Source of the DNA: JAGQTE01 sp964648005
GTDB taxonomy: Bacteria; Actinomycetota; Acidimicrobiia; Acidimicrobiales; Acidimicrobilacustridaceae
NCBI GenBank assembly: GCA_964648005.1
Contig: CAZYKR010000088.1
Coordinates: forward strand, 1-14,867
Direction: 5' to 3'
DNA length: 14,867 bases
A model generated the notes under the pieces. The model made no database searches and was not told where the DNA came from. It worked only from the letters and a program-made list of their open reading frames with translations. This document shows, one piece after another, positions 1-6,173 of the stretch. Made by a program: the position numbers and the translations under genes. Position 1 is the first letter of the stretch. Each line of letters begins with the position of its first letter.

Positions 1-616
1 AGATGCCGCCCAGCACGACCCGCAGCGCATGGGCCCCGGTCTCGAACGCCCAACCGAACGTCGCGGCCTGCAGCGGATAGCCCTCGCAGACGGCGAACGG
101 CGTCGCCGGCTCGGCGGGATGGAGGTAGATCGGCACCCCCAACGACTCGGCCGCCTCCCACAACCCGCTGAGCGAGTCGTCGTCGAGGTAGACGCCGTTC
201 GTGTGGCCGTTCACGAGCGCGCCGACGAACGAGAGTTGGGTGACGCACCGCTCGAGCTCGGCCACCGCGGCGGCGGGGTCCTGGCACGCCAGCGCGGCGA
301 AGGCCGCGAAGCGGTCGGGGTGGCGGCCGACAGCGTCGGCAACGAGGTCGTTGGCGTCGCGAGCCACTCGCACGGCGTCGGCGGCATCGGGCATCGTCTG
401 GATGCCGGGCGAGGTGAGCGACAGCACCTGGACATCGATGCCGGCGGCATCCATCTCGGCGAGGCGCAGGTCGGCGAGATCGGCGATGCGTCCATCGACG
501 AACGCTCCCCACGTCGGGTTGAGCGACGACGTCAACCGTCGCTCGTCATCGGCGAAGGGCGCGAAGGTGAACGCCTCCTCCAACGCGATCTTCCGGGTGG
601 TCCGCGACGTGGTCAT
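1..616 (-). CDS. Amidohydrolase (ACMSD / 2,3-dihydroxybenzoate decarboxylase-like), C-terminus beyond window
   Basis: Partial gene; its 3' part runs off the low-coordinate edge. The ATG at 616-614 begins MTTSRTTRKIALEEAF. The IALEEAF stretch near the N-terminus is typical of the 2,3-dihydroxybenzoate / gamma-resorcylate decarboxylase branch of the amidohydrolase-2 (TIM-barrel) family, where Glu replaces part of the HxH metal site. Further motifs visible are RLAEMDAAGIDVQVLSL, GVPIYLHPAEP (His likely a metal ligand) and ETGAHALRVV just before the edge. The family carries out metal-dependent non-oxidative decarboxylation or hydrolysis in the cytoplasm; the substrate cannot be told from the sequence. 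About 205 residues are visible of a usual 320-340. The next gene upstream on the same strand is the beta-lactamase-like hydrolase, about 108 bp away. No strong Shine-Dalgarno is seen. Family call firm, substrate unknown. Confidence 0.88.
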   Translation of the reverse strand, partial: MTTSRTTRKIALEEAFTFAPFADDERRLTSSLNPTWGAFVDGRIADLADLRLAEMDAAGIDVQVLSLTSPGIQTMPDAADAVRVARDANDLVADAVGRHPDRFAAFAALACQDPAAAVAELERCVTQLSFVGALVNGHTNGVYLDDDSLSGLWEAAESLGVPIYLHPAEPATPFAVCEGYPLQAATFGWAFETGAHALRVVLGGI

Positions 617-724
617 GGTGACCAGGGTGCCAGGAACGCTTCGAGGGCGGCGGCCAACGCCGTCGAGAACGGGCGTGTGACCACCAGCTCGCAGTGTTGT
701 TCGCCTGAATCGGGCGTGGTGCGA

Positions 725-1873
725 TCAGTGCTCGTCGACCGGCGATACCGCCAGGGCAGTCGGTTGCCCGAGCGCCTCTGACACCGCGCCGAAGATCCGA
801 TTCGTGCCCGCCAGGCACGGTCCCCCACCCGGGATGCTCACGCTTGCCATCGCCTCGGGGCAGCCGCCGCTGGCGATGTCGCTGCCGGTGAGCACGACCA
901 GGCTCGTGTCGATCTCGAGGTGGTGGTACACGCTGGACCGGTAGCCGGGGGTGTCCCCGGAGTGGCCGATCCATCCGCCGGCACCGATGAGGCCGATCCC
1001 GTAGGTGAACGCCGCACCGAAGGCGGGGGCGGGCCGCAGCGACGCCAGGCGTCGGGCCTGCATATCGGCGTCGAGCAGCCCGTCGCCGGTGACGAGCGCC
1101 CGGGCGTAGGTGAGCATGTCACCTACGGTCGACACGAGCGCGCCCGCAGCGCCGGCCCACGACGGGTTGACGTGCGTCGTGTTCACGGGGTGCTCGGGCG
1201 ACCCACCGGGCAGCAGCAAGGTGAAGCCCTGGGCGTAGGGCGACGGCAGGTCGATCGACTCGCCCGGCCACCAGGTCTCGGTCAGGCCGAGCGGGTCGAG
1301 GATGCGCTCCGCCAGCAGTACGTCGAACGGGGTGCCCGTCACCTGCTCCAGCACCCGACCCAGCAACAGGTAGTTCGTGTTGCAGTAGGCGAAGCGCCGA
1401 TCCGGCTCCGACACGGGTGAGTTGGCCAGTCCGACGCCGATCATCTCCTCGTCGGTGAACGGCGCCGCCGGATCGGCGAGGATGCGACCGGCGAGCGCGG
1501 GGTCGTCGGTGTAGTTGGCGAGGCCGCTGCGCATCCCGGCCAGCATGCCGAGCGTGATTCGCTCGCCGTTGGGCACGTCGTCGCGGTACCGGTCGATGGT
1601 GTCCTCGAGGGTCAGATCACCGGCCGCCACCGCCTGGAGCAGCAGTGTGGCCGTGAAGGTCTTGGTCACCGACCCGATCCGCAAGTGGGTGTCAGCGGTC
1701 ATGGCGACGCCGGCCGCCGGATGAGCAAGTCCGTAGGCGCCGATCCACGTGCCGTCGGCGGTGCGCACGCCGACCACGGCGCTGGGCGTGCCCGCCGACG
1801 CGTCGAACGCCTGCCGGGCGGCGGCGTCGAGCATGGTGGCGGTGGTCGGTTCGAGTTCGGGCGCCATGGTCAT
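725..1873 (-). CDS. Serine hydrolase, beta-lactamase / D-Ala-D-Ala carboxypeptidase (class C-like) family
   Basis: A 382-aa protein with the three penicillin-recognising motifs in order: SVTK at residues 68-71 (nucleophile Ser68, Lys71), YCN at 163-165, and HSG near residue 315 in GWIGHSGDTPGY. It fits the beta-lactamase superfamily of serine hydrolases (esterases, peptidases, D-aminoacylases). There is no signal peptide, so it is probably cytoplasmic, which argues against a classical secreted beta-lactamase. The start is uncertain. ATG at 1873-1871 is used here; ATG at 1867 is two codons later. A 14-codon ORF starting at ATG 1914-1912 with a better ribosome site (GGAG) ends in a TGA that overlaps the 1873 ATG as ATGA. 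This suggests translational coupling or a frameshift at the 5' end. Substrate unknown. Confidence 0.9.
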   Translation of the reverse strand: MTMAPELEPTTATMLDAAARQAFDASAGTPSAVVGVRTADGTWIGAYGLAHPAAGVAMTADTHLRIGSVTKTFTATLLLQAVAAGDLTLEDTIDRYRDDVPNGERITLGMLAGMRSGLANYTDDPALAGRILADPAAPFTDEEMIGVGLANSPVSEPDRRFAYCNTNYLLLGRVLEQVTGTPFDVLLAERILDPLGLTETWWPGESIDLPSPYAQGFTLLLPGGSPEHPVNTTHVNPSWAGAAGALVSTVGDMLTYARALVTGDGLLDADMQARRLASLRPAPAFGAAFTYGIGLIGAGGWIGHSGDTPGYRSSVYHHLEIDTSLVVLTGSDIASGGCPEAMASVSIPGGGPCLAGTNRIFGAVSEALGQPTALAVSPVDEH

Positions 1874-1914
1874 CTGCTCGTGGTGTCGAGCGGCGTATCG
1901 ATGGTCGAGGTCAT
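1872..1914 (-). other. 14-codon ORF overlapping the serine hydrolase start (ATGA), coupled leader or frameshifted N-terminus
   Basis: ATG at 1914-1912 encodes MTSTIDTPLDTTSR. Its TGA stop shares bases with the ATG at 1873 of the serine hydrolase. A GGAG lies about 10 nt upstream of this ATG, whereas the hydrolase ATG itself has no visible Shine-Dalgarno. It is either a short leader peptide that hands ribosomes to the hydrolase gene or the true N-terminus separated by a one-base frameshift. The sequence alone does not decide between them. Confidence 0.35.
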
Positions 1915-2186
1915 GACGTGATCTCCGGTTCGGGTGCAGGGTCTGGTGATGCTTCGACGCGTGCCGTCGACAGGCCACGCGTAAGCCTGGCAGCAACGAG
2001 GCAACTCGAGCGCGTGCAGCTCCCGCTCGTCGTCCGGCTGGGTGGCGTCGAGTTCCTCGTGCTGGCGCGCGCCGTGTCGGCCGACCAGGTCGTCGAGCTC
2101 GCCGATCGCATCGCCGATGCGGTGGAAGCACCCATCGACCTGGCGGTAGGCCGCCGACGCTCAGGTCGTGGTGTCCTCCGCCGACG
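1915..2186. other. Intergenic stretch with no convincing gene
   Basis: The 272 bases between the YjbR-family gene and the hydrolase leader hold no complete gene. On the minus strand the frame of the 14-codon ORF stays open upstream to the TGA at 2163-2161 with GC-rich third positions and residues such as FHRIGDAIGELDDLVGRHG. It has no ATG, GTG or usable early TTG start. The same phase on the plus strand is also open and overlaps the YjbR gene in antisense. It may be the decayed 3' part of a gene or chance openness in GC-rich DNA. Confidence 0.3.
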
Positions 2187-2585
2187 CTACGCCGGGTCGT
2201 CGAGTTGGCGCACCAGCGAGCGCGGCGCCGTGAGTCGGAACGAGTCCTCGAGCAGCTCGGCCACCTCGTCCCAGTCGGCGTCGGCGAGGTCGAACCCGAT
2301 CCAGCCCGACGGCCCGAGATAGGCGGGCACATAGACGTTCGGTGCCTCCAGCAACGCCGCCAGGTCGCCGGGGTCGGGCTGCACCACGATCGAGTGCGGG
2401 TGCTGCACCCACTCGCCGTCGACCCGGACCGAGCCGCCGAAGTAGGCGAACACCTTCTTCGTGAAGAAGGCGGGTCGGCCGTGCGACACCTTCTCGTCGG
2501 CCCCGGGAAAGGTCGCCGCCAGCGACCGCACGCGGGCGAGCACCGGATCGTCGTCGTCGAACATCTGCGGGTGCGCCACCGCCAC
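2187..2585 (-). CDS. MmcQ/YjbR family protein
   Basis: A 132-aa protein starting at GTG 2585-2583, just 3 nt after an in-frame TAG. It carries the family hallmark HGRPAFFTKKVFAYFGG near residues 35-51, the middle PHSIVVQPDP strand and the C-terminal GWIGFDLADADWDEVAELLEDSF. YjbR/CyaY-like-fold proteins are small cytoplasmic proteins often called DNA-binding; a biochemical role is not established. Length is normal for the family (110-130). It lies 65 bp downstream of the SRPBCC gene on the same strand and probably belongs to the ArsR-SRPBCC transcript; YjbR and SRPBCC/AHSA1 genes are often neighbours in actinobacteria. A second in-frame GTG six bases further in is an alternative start. No clear Shine-Dalgarno is visible. 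Confidence 0.88.
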   Translation of the reverse strand: MAVAHPQMFDDDDPVLARVRSLAATFPGADEKVSHGRPAFFTKKVFAYFGGSVRVDGEWVQHPHSIVVQPDPGDLAALLEAPNVYVPAYLGPSGWIGFDLADADWDEVAELLEDSFRLTAPRSLVRQLDDPA

Positions 2586-2636
2586 AGGCTAGGACGAGGT
2601 CGGCATCGCCGGCAGCCGATCGCCATCGAGCAGGGC

Positions 2637-2650
2637 CCGCCGTTCGGCGG
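2637..2650. repeat. 14-bp perfect palindrome after the SRPBCC stop codon
   Basis: CCGCCGTTCGGCGG sits directly against the TGA of the SRPBCC gene. As RNA it can form a very short GC hairpin with a tight loop. There is no following U-tract on either strand, so it is at best an attenuating or mRNA-end-protecting hairpin between the SRPBCC and YjbR genes. Confidence 0.3.
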
Positions 2651-3127
2651 TCAATGCAATGTGGCCAGCAGCTCATCCAGCTGGGCGAAGGTCTCGTGCG
2701 TCGCGTCGGCGGCGCCGCCCTCGGCATCGAGCGCCTCCTTCGAGGGGAACCGCTCGGTCATGACGAGCAGCGTGCCTCCGTCGACCTCCTCGAATGTGAC
2801 CGTGGTGAGCGAGGCATCGGTTTCGCCTTCCTCGTTCGTCCACACGATGCGCAACGGCGGCGTGACCTCGACGTAGCGGCCGAAGAACTCCATGCCGTCG
2901 CCGAAGTCGAGCCGGTAGGTGCCGCCGGTGCGTACGTCCATCTCGCAGGCGTGCAGCGTCATGTCCATCGACCTCGGCACCCACCACCGCTGGAACAGCT
3001 CGGGCGTCGACCACGCCTCGAAGACGAGGTGTGCCGGCGCGTCGAACCAGCGGGTGACGACGAGCTCACGATCGGAACGCCGTTCCACGGTCGTGCGCTT
3101 CGTGGCTTCGGTCTCAGGTGCGTCCAT
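2651..3127 (-). CDS. SRPBCC / AHSA1 (START-like) domain protein
   Basis: A 158-aa single-domain protein of the Aha1 C-terminal-like SRPBCC family. Diagnostic segments are the N-terminal RELVVTRWFDAPAHLVFEAW (residues about 20-39), ELFQRWWVP with paired Trp, GGTYRLDFGDGMEFFGRYVEV, and the closing helix ETFAQLDELLATLH. These helix-grip folds bind hydrophobic ligands; the ligand here is unknown. The ATG at 3127 has a GGGAG Shine-Dalgarno 8 nt upstream and overlaps the 3' end of the ArsR gene by 14 nt, so the two are translationally coupled. ArsR-SRPBCC pairs are a common conserved arrangement in actinobacteria, the regulator presumably controlling its partner. The neighbours give no further clue to substrate. 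Confidence 0.93.
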   Translation of the reverse strand: MDAPETEATKRTTVERRSDRELVVTRWFDAPAHLVFEAWSTPELFQRWWVPRSMDMTLHACEMDVRTGGTYRLDFGDGMEFFGRYVEVTPPLRIVWTNEEGETDASLTTVTFEEVDGGTLLVMTERFPSKEALDAEGGAADATHETFAQLDELLATLH

Positions 3128-3470
3128 GCGATTGCTCCCTCTGCTTCAGTTCCTCGACGACCGCGTCCAGCGCGCTGAAGCGGTCGTCCCAGACCTTCTG
3201 GTACCCGTTGATCCACCGGGCCACCTCATCGAGCCGGCGCACACCGATCCGGCAGCGGCGCACCCGGCCGACCTTCTCCGTGACGACGAGCCCAGCGTCC
3301 TCGAGGACGCCGACGTGCTTGCGCATGCCCGTGAGGGTCATGTCGAACGCCTCCGCCAGGTCGGTGATCGACGCCTCACCCCGGCCCAGCCGTTCAAGCA
3401 CGCCGCGGCGCGTGCCATCCGCCAACGCCGCGAACGATGCATCGAGATCGGCCTCCATATACTGAACCAT
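3114..3470 (-). CDS. ArsR-family winged-helix transcriptional repressor
   Basis: A 118-aa protein with an ArsR/SmtB-like winged helix: FAALADGTRRGVLERL (residues about 13-28), recognition region ITDLAEAFDMTLTGMRKHVGVLEDAGLV (about 35-62) and wing VTEKVGRVRRCRIG. It lacks the Cys-rich metal sites of metal-sensing ArsR proteins and resembles the non-metal ArsR type paired with SRPBCC proteins. The start at ATG 3470 is preferred over ATG 3458 because a -10-like GATACT lies exactly 7 nt before it, implying a leaderless mRNA; neither ATG has a Shine-Dalgarno. A perfect inverted repeat (3459-3482) covers the -10 and the start codon, the expected place for autorepression. The 3' end overlaps the SRPBCC gene. 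Confidence 0.93.
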   Translation of the reverse strand: MVQYMEADLDASFAALADGTRRGVLERLGRGEASITDLAEAFDMTLTGMRKHVGVLEDAGLVVTEKVGRVRRCRIGVRRLDEVARWINGYQKVWDDRFSALDAVVEELKQREQSHGRT

Positions 3471-3482
3471 CTAGTTCAGTAT
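3459..3482. promoter_or_regulatory. Probable ArsR operator: 9-bp perfect inverted repeat
   Basis: Left arm ATACTGAAC (3459-3467), six-base spacer CATCTA, right arm GTTCAGTAT (3474-3482). The arms are perfect reverse complements. The site spans the putative -10 box, the predicted transcription start and the first codons of the ArsR gene, so a bound dimer would block initiation. Binding by this ArsR is inferred from position and symmetry. Confidence 0.7.
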
Positions 3483-3507
3483 CTATCACCGTCTCCTACT
3501 GAGGCAA
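3478..3507 (-). promoter_or_regulatory. Putative leaderless promoter of the ArsR-SRPBCC operon
   Basis: Reading on the minus strand: TTGCCT (-35-like, 3507-3502), 18-bp spacer, GATACT (-10-like, 3483-3478), then 7 nt to the A of ATG 3470. Transcription would start on or next to the start codon. Match to consensus is 4 of 6 for each box, so this is moderate evidence strengthened by the overlapping operator. Confidence 0.45.
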
Positions 3508-3539
3508 GCGGAACCAAATCCTCCTCCGCATTCATCGCC

Positions 3540-3576
3540 GCCCTGACGCACCCGCAGCGTCGTGTTGGGTCAGGGC
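3540..3576. terminator. Hairpin between the small TM protein and ArsR, possible terminator
   Basis: GCCCTGAC (3540-3547) and GTCAGGGC (3569-3576) are perfect 8-bp inverted arms around a 21-base loop. An alternative inner stem GACGC/GCGTC (3545-3549/3557-3561) competes with it. It lies 45 bp after the stop of the two-TM gene and upstream of the ArsR promoter, which suits a terminator. No U-tract follows on the minus strand. Confidence 0.35.
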
Positions 3577-3620
3577 CCGCATTCCGAGTTCGATGGCAGG
3601 ACTCGCTGCTCGACATCCCT

Positions 3621-3926
3621 CTACCGATTTCGCCTCCAACGAATGCACAGCTCGGCCGTCCCCACCGCTGCCAGCGCGGCAGACGTGACAACACAGAACG
3701 TGACCGCTGCGGGGCCGTCCCATCCGATCGCCTCTGCCTTCAGGTAGCAGGACACTCCAAAGAGGGTGGCGGCCACCAGCAGTATGCCGAGCCGCAGCCA
3801 CGGAAACGGTTCGCTCCTCTGTTCGCCTGCGCCGACCTCACGAAGTTCTGAGCGCTGAAGCGGGTCTCCAACCGTGCCAGCGGCCCCGCTTGGCGATCGT
3901 GCATTCCCATGGTCAACGTCATCCAC
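3621..3926 (-). CDS. Small two-TM membrane protein of unknown function
   Basis: A 101-aa protein starting at GTG 3926-3924 behind an excellent ribosome site: GGAGGT with 5 nt before GTG. The N-terminal 42 residues are polar and charged (MDDVDHGNARSPS...). Two hydrophobic segments follow at about 43-62 (WLRLGILLVAATLFGVSCYL) and about 72-91, and a basic tail RWRRNR closes the protein. The two helices are joined by a short KAEAIGWDGP turn, so it would sit as a hairpin in the cytoplasmic membrane, probably with both ends inside given the positive tail. I do not recognise the family. Third codon positions are less GC-rich than in neighbouring genes (TTT, ATA, GAA, CTT, TCA), hinting at recent acquisition or weak expression. 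Longer upstream frames lose protein-like character, so this start is preferred. Confidence 0.6.
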   Translation of the reverse strand: MDDVDHGNARSPSGAAGTVGDPLQRSELREVGAGEQRSEPFPWLRLGILLVAATLFGVSCYLKAEAIGWDGPAAVTFCVVTSAALAAVGTAELCIRWRRNR

Positions 3927-4272
3927 GATGCACCTCCGGCGTGGATCGATCCGCTGGGTGTCAACCGGCTCGGCGATCGACCGGGCGGCCTTCGCGTTCG
4001 AGCGTGGCGATCGTGCGGTGCTCGGAGAGATTCTCCCCCACGCCGATGACGCGGTCCGCGCCGACGGCCGTAGCGAGCTTCGCCAGTCAACGTACCGCTG
4101 GTAGGCCAACATCCAGGTCGATCAACCGTCGGAGGTCGTCGCGCTGATCGCAGAGCTCCTCCCGTGAGCCTGCGACCGCTGGTGAGTCGCCCGGAGGTGA
4201 GCACGGTCGCTCGCTGCCCCGACCCCTTCCATCCTCACGGGCGGTCGCTGATCGGGACGACGCACAGTCCAG
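3927..4272. pseudogene. Gene-poor stretch with broken reading-frame remnants
   Basis: These 346 bases contain no intact gene but several protein-like fragments. On the plus strand 4105-4167 encodes ANIQVDQPSEVVALIAELLP then TGA, resembling the C-terminal end of an alpha/beta hydrolase (post-catalytic-His segment). The same frame upstream, broken by a TAG at 4102-4104, contains RAAFAFERGDRAVLGEILPH. On the minus strand 4086-3961 is open between two stops and reads AKLATAVGADRVIGVGENLS before a TGA. Upstream in that frame is LCDQRDDLRRLIDLDVGLPA. Rival frames on the two strands cannot both be real. The picture is of a decayed gene, strand uncertain. Confidence 0.35.
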
Positions 4273-5316
4273 CTACGGCCTGGCGACCAAGGCTGGCTTC
4301 GCGACGGAGGAACGCCCGTCCGTCTGCGGCGGGCCGACCGCAAGGACGACCTTCCCTCTCGTGTGCCCGGACTCGACTCGTTCGATGGCGCCGACGATGT
4401 CGTCGATGCCGACGGCCTGGTCGAGGTGCGGACGCAACACCCCCGCAACGAGGAGGCCGGCGAGTAGGACCAGGTCGTCGCGGTTGGGTCGCACGGTGAA
4501 CGTGGCGACGGTCTGGTCTCGGCGGATGTTGCCGAGTCGTCCACGAACGACTCGGCCAAGGGGACCGAACCATTGGTTGGTGGAATCAGCGCTGAGCTGC
4601 AGGAGCATGCCTTCGGGAGTGAGGAGCCGGCGGAGCTGGGAGGCCGCGTGCGTGCCGGCGAGCTGGACGACGAGATCGAATCGCTCCGCGTGCTGCGTGA
4701 TGTCGCTGGTCGTGTAGTCGAGGATGTGGTCGGCGCCGAGCGATCGGACGAGGTTGATGTTCGTGGTGCTGGCGACGCCAGTGACCTCGGCACCGAGGTG
4801 CTTGGCGAGCTGGACGGCGAATGCGCCGACACCGCCCGATGCCCCGATGATCAGCACCCTGTCCCCCGCCTCGACGTGACCATGATCGCGGAGGGCTTGG
4901 AGCGCGGTCGACGCGGCGAGCGGCACGGCCGCCGCCTCGGCGGCTGAGACGTTCGCGGGCCTGATCGCCACATGCCGCTCGGGAACGGCGACCTTGTCGG
5001 CGAAGGCGCCGAAGCCGGCCATGAACGTCGTCCCGAAGACGGCGTCGCCGACTCGGACGGCGGCGACGTCGGGGCCGGTCGCTTCGACGATCCCCGCGAA
5101 GTCGCTTCCCGGGATCTGGAAGTCGGGACGGCGGAGTCCGACGGACAACCGGGCGATCCGAGGAATGCCTCGGATGAGGTGTCAGTCGGCGGGGTTGACG
5201 GATGCCGCTTCGACTCGGACGAGCACCTCGTCGGGGGCGACGGCCGGATCAGGCACGTCGGAGGAACGGAGGACGTTGGCGGGGTTGCCATAGCCGGTGA
5301 TGGTGATGGCGTGCAT
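4273..5316 (-). pseudogene. NAD(P)-dependent quinone-oxidoreductase-like alcohol dehydrogenase with an in-frame TGA
   Basis: The medium-chain dehydrogenase/reductase (quinone oxidoreductase-like, zinc-free) frame runs from ATG 5316, with AAAGGA upstream, to TAG at 4273-4275: 348 codons including one internal TGA at 5184-5182. Before the TGA it reads MHAITITGYGNPANVLRSSD...VRVEAASVNPAD; after it, in the same frame, HLIRGIPRIARLSVGLRRPD then FQIPGSDFAGIVEATG. The family motif here is NPxDWHxxRG, so the TGA replaces the conserved Trp (TGG to TGA). The rest is intact, including the Rossmann motif GASGGVGAFAVQLAKHLGAE and TRGKVVLAV near the end. Without readthrough the product is a useless 44-residue peptide; an internal TTG at 5148 could start only a protein lacking the first 56 codon positions. 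Likely a recent nonsense mutation or a sequence error. It lies 29 bp downstream of the permease. Confidence 0.8.
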
Positions 5317-5345
5317 CGGGGTGGTTCCTTTCAGTCGGTTCGAGA

Positions 5346-6173
5346 TCAGGCGTCGCGGCGGACGAGGAGAGCGCCGCCGATGGGGAGGGTGACGGCGGCC
5401 CAGACGAGGAGGACGGCGAGGCCGCTCCAGGGGGTGAGGGCCCGTGGGTCGGGGACGACGTTGAAGATGGCCATGCCGGCTTGGGCGGGGAGGTACTTGC
5501 CGATCGTCTCCTGGAACGACGAGGGCAGGAACCCGGTGACGATGGGGACGATGAACAACAGGCCCACCAGGGCGGCAGTGGCGCCGGCGGTGCGGCGCAC
5601 GAGGGTGCCGATCCCCACACCGAGGAGGCCGATACCGGTGAGGTAGAGCCCGCCGCCGAGCACGGCTCGGACGACGCCCGGATCGCTGATCGACACATCG
5701 AGGCCTCTGCTGGCGAAGATGGCCTGGCCGACGAAGAAGGCACCGAACGAGGCGACGAGTCCGACGGCGAGCACGACGCCGGCGAAGGTGGTCGCCTTGG
5801 CGGCCAGCACGGTGATGCGTTGTGGGGTGGCGGCGAATGTGGCCCGGATCTGGCCGGTGGCGTATTCGGAGGTGATGGTCAGGACGCCGAGGACACCGAC
5901 GGCGAGCTGGGCGAGGAACAGGCCGCTGAGGCTGAACGACGTGGGGTCGAAGCGCAGGCGTTCGGCCGGGTCGAGGTTGTTCCAGCTGCTCATCTGGGAG
6001 GCGCCGATGAGGGCCCCGAACCCGACGGCAAGGCCAACGGTGGCGAGCAGCGTCCAGACCGTCGAACGGACGGATCGGAGCTTGGTGGCCTCCGCTCGCA
6101 TGGTGGCGAGGAGCACCCGCGCCCGGGAGGGTTCGGGGTACCTCGCGAGGCGGGTGATGGTGGTGGCGGTCAT
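5346..6173 (-). CDS. ABC-2 type transporter permease
   Basis: A 275-aa integral membrane protein with six recognisable hydrophobic segments. The N-terminus has the ABC-2 signature region ATMRAEATKLRSVRSTVWTL followed by TM1. LTITSEYATGQIRATFAATP (about residues 98-117) is the conserved SEY..G.IR.TL..P motif of this permease family (NatB/CcmB-like). The C-terminal half holds TM segments with LVGLLFIVPIV and a final helix ending LLVRRDA. It would dimerise in the membrane and pair with the adjacent ATPase to export a small molecule, peptide or lipid; substrate unknown. Its ATG overlaps the ATPase stop as ATGA, and AGGAG lies 7 nt upstream, so it is coupled to and co-expressed with the ATPase. 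Confidence 0.93.
   Translation of the reverse strand: MTATTITRLARYPEPSRARVLLATMRAEATKLRSVRSTVWTLLATVGLAVGFGALIGASQMSSWNNLDPAERLRFDPTSFSLSGLFLAQLAVGVLGVLTITSEYATGQIRATFAATPQRITVLAAKATTFAGVVLAVGLVASFGAFFVGQAIFASRGLDVSISDPGVVRAVLGGGLYLTGIGLLGVGIGTLVRRTAGATAALVGLLFIVPIVTGFLPSSFQETIGKYLPAQAGMAIFNVVPDPRALTPWSGLAVLLVWAAVTLPIGGALLVRRDA

Noticed and set aside
725..2626. A 633-codon minus-strand frame suggesting a large fusion protein ahead of the serine hydrolase
   Set aside because: Residues before the hydrolase are the out-of-frame shadow of the YjbR gene; family similarity begins only at about 1873.
5182..5184. Selenocysteine or reassigned TGA codon in the oxidoreductase
   Set aside because: The family has Trp, not Cys, at this position, no selenocysteine-insertion hairpin was evident by eye, and TGA terminates many other genes here.
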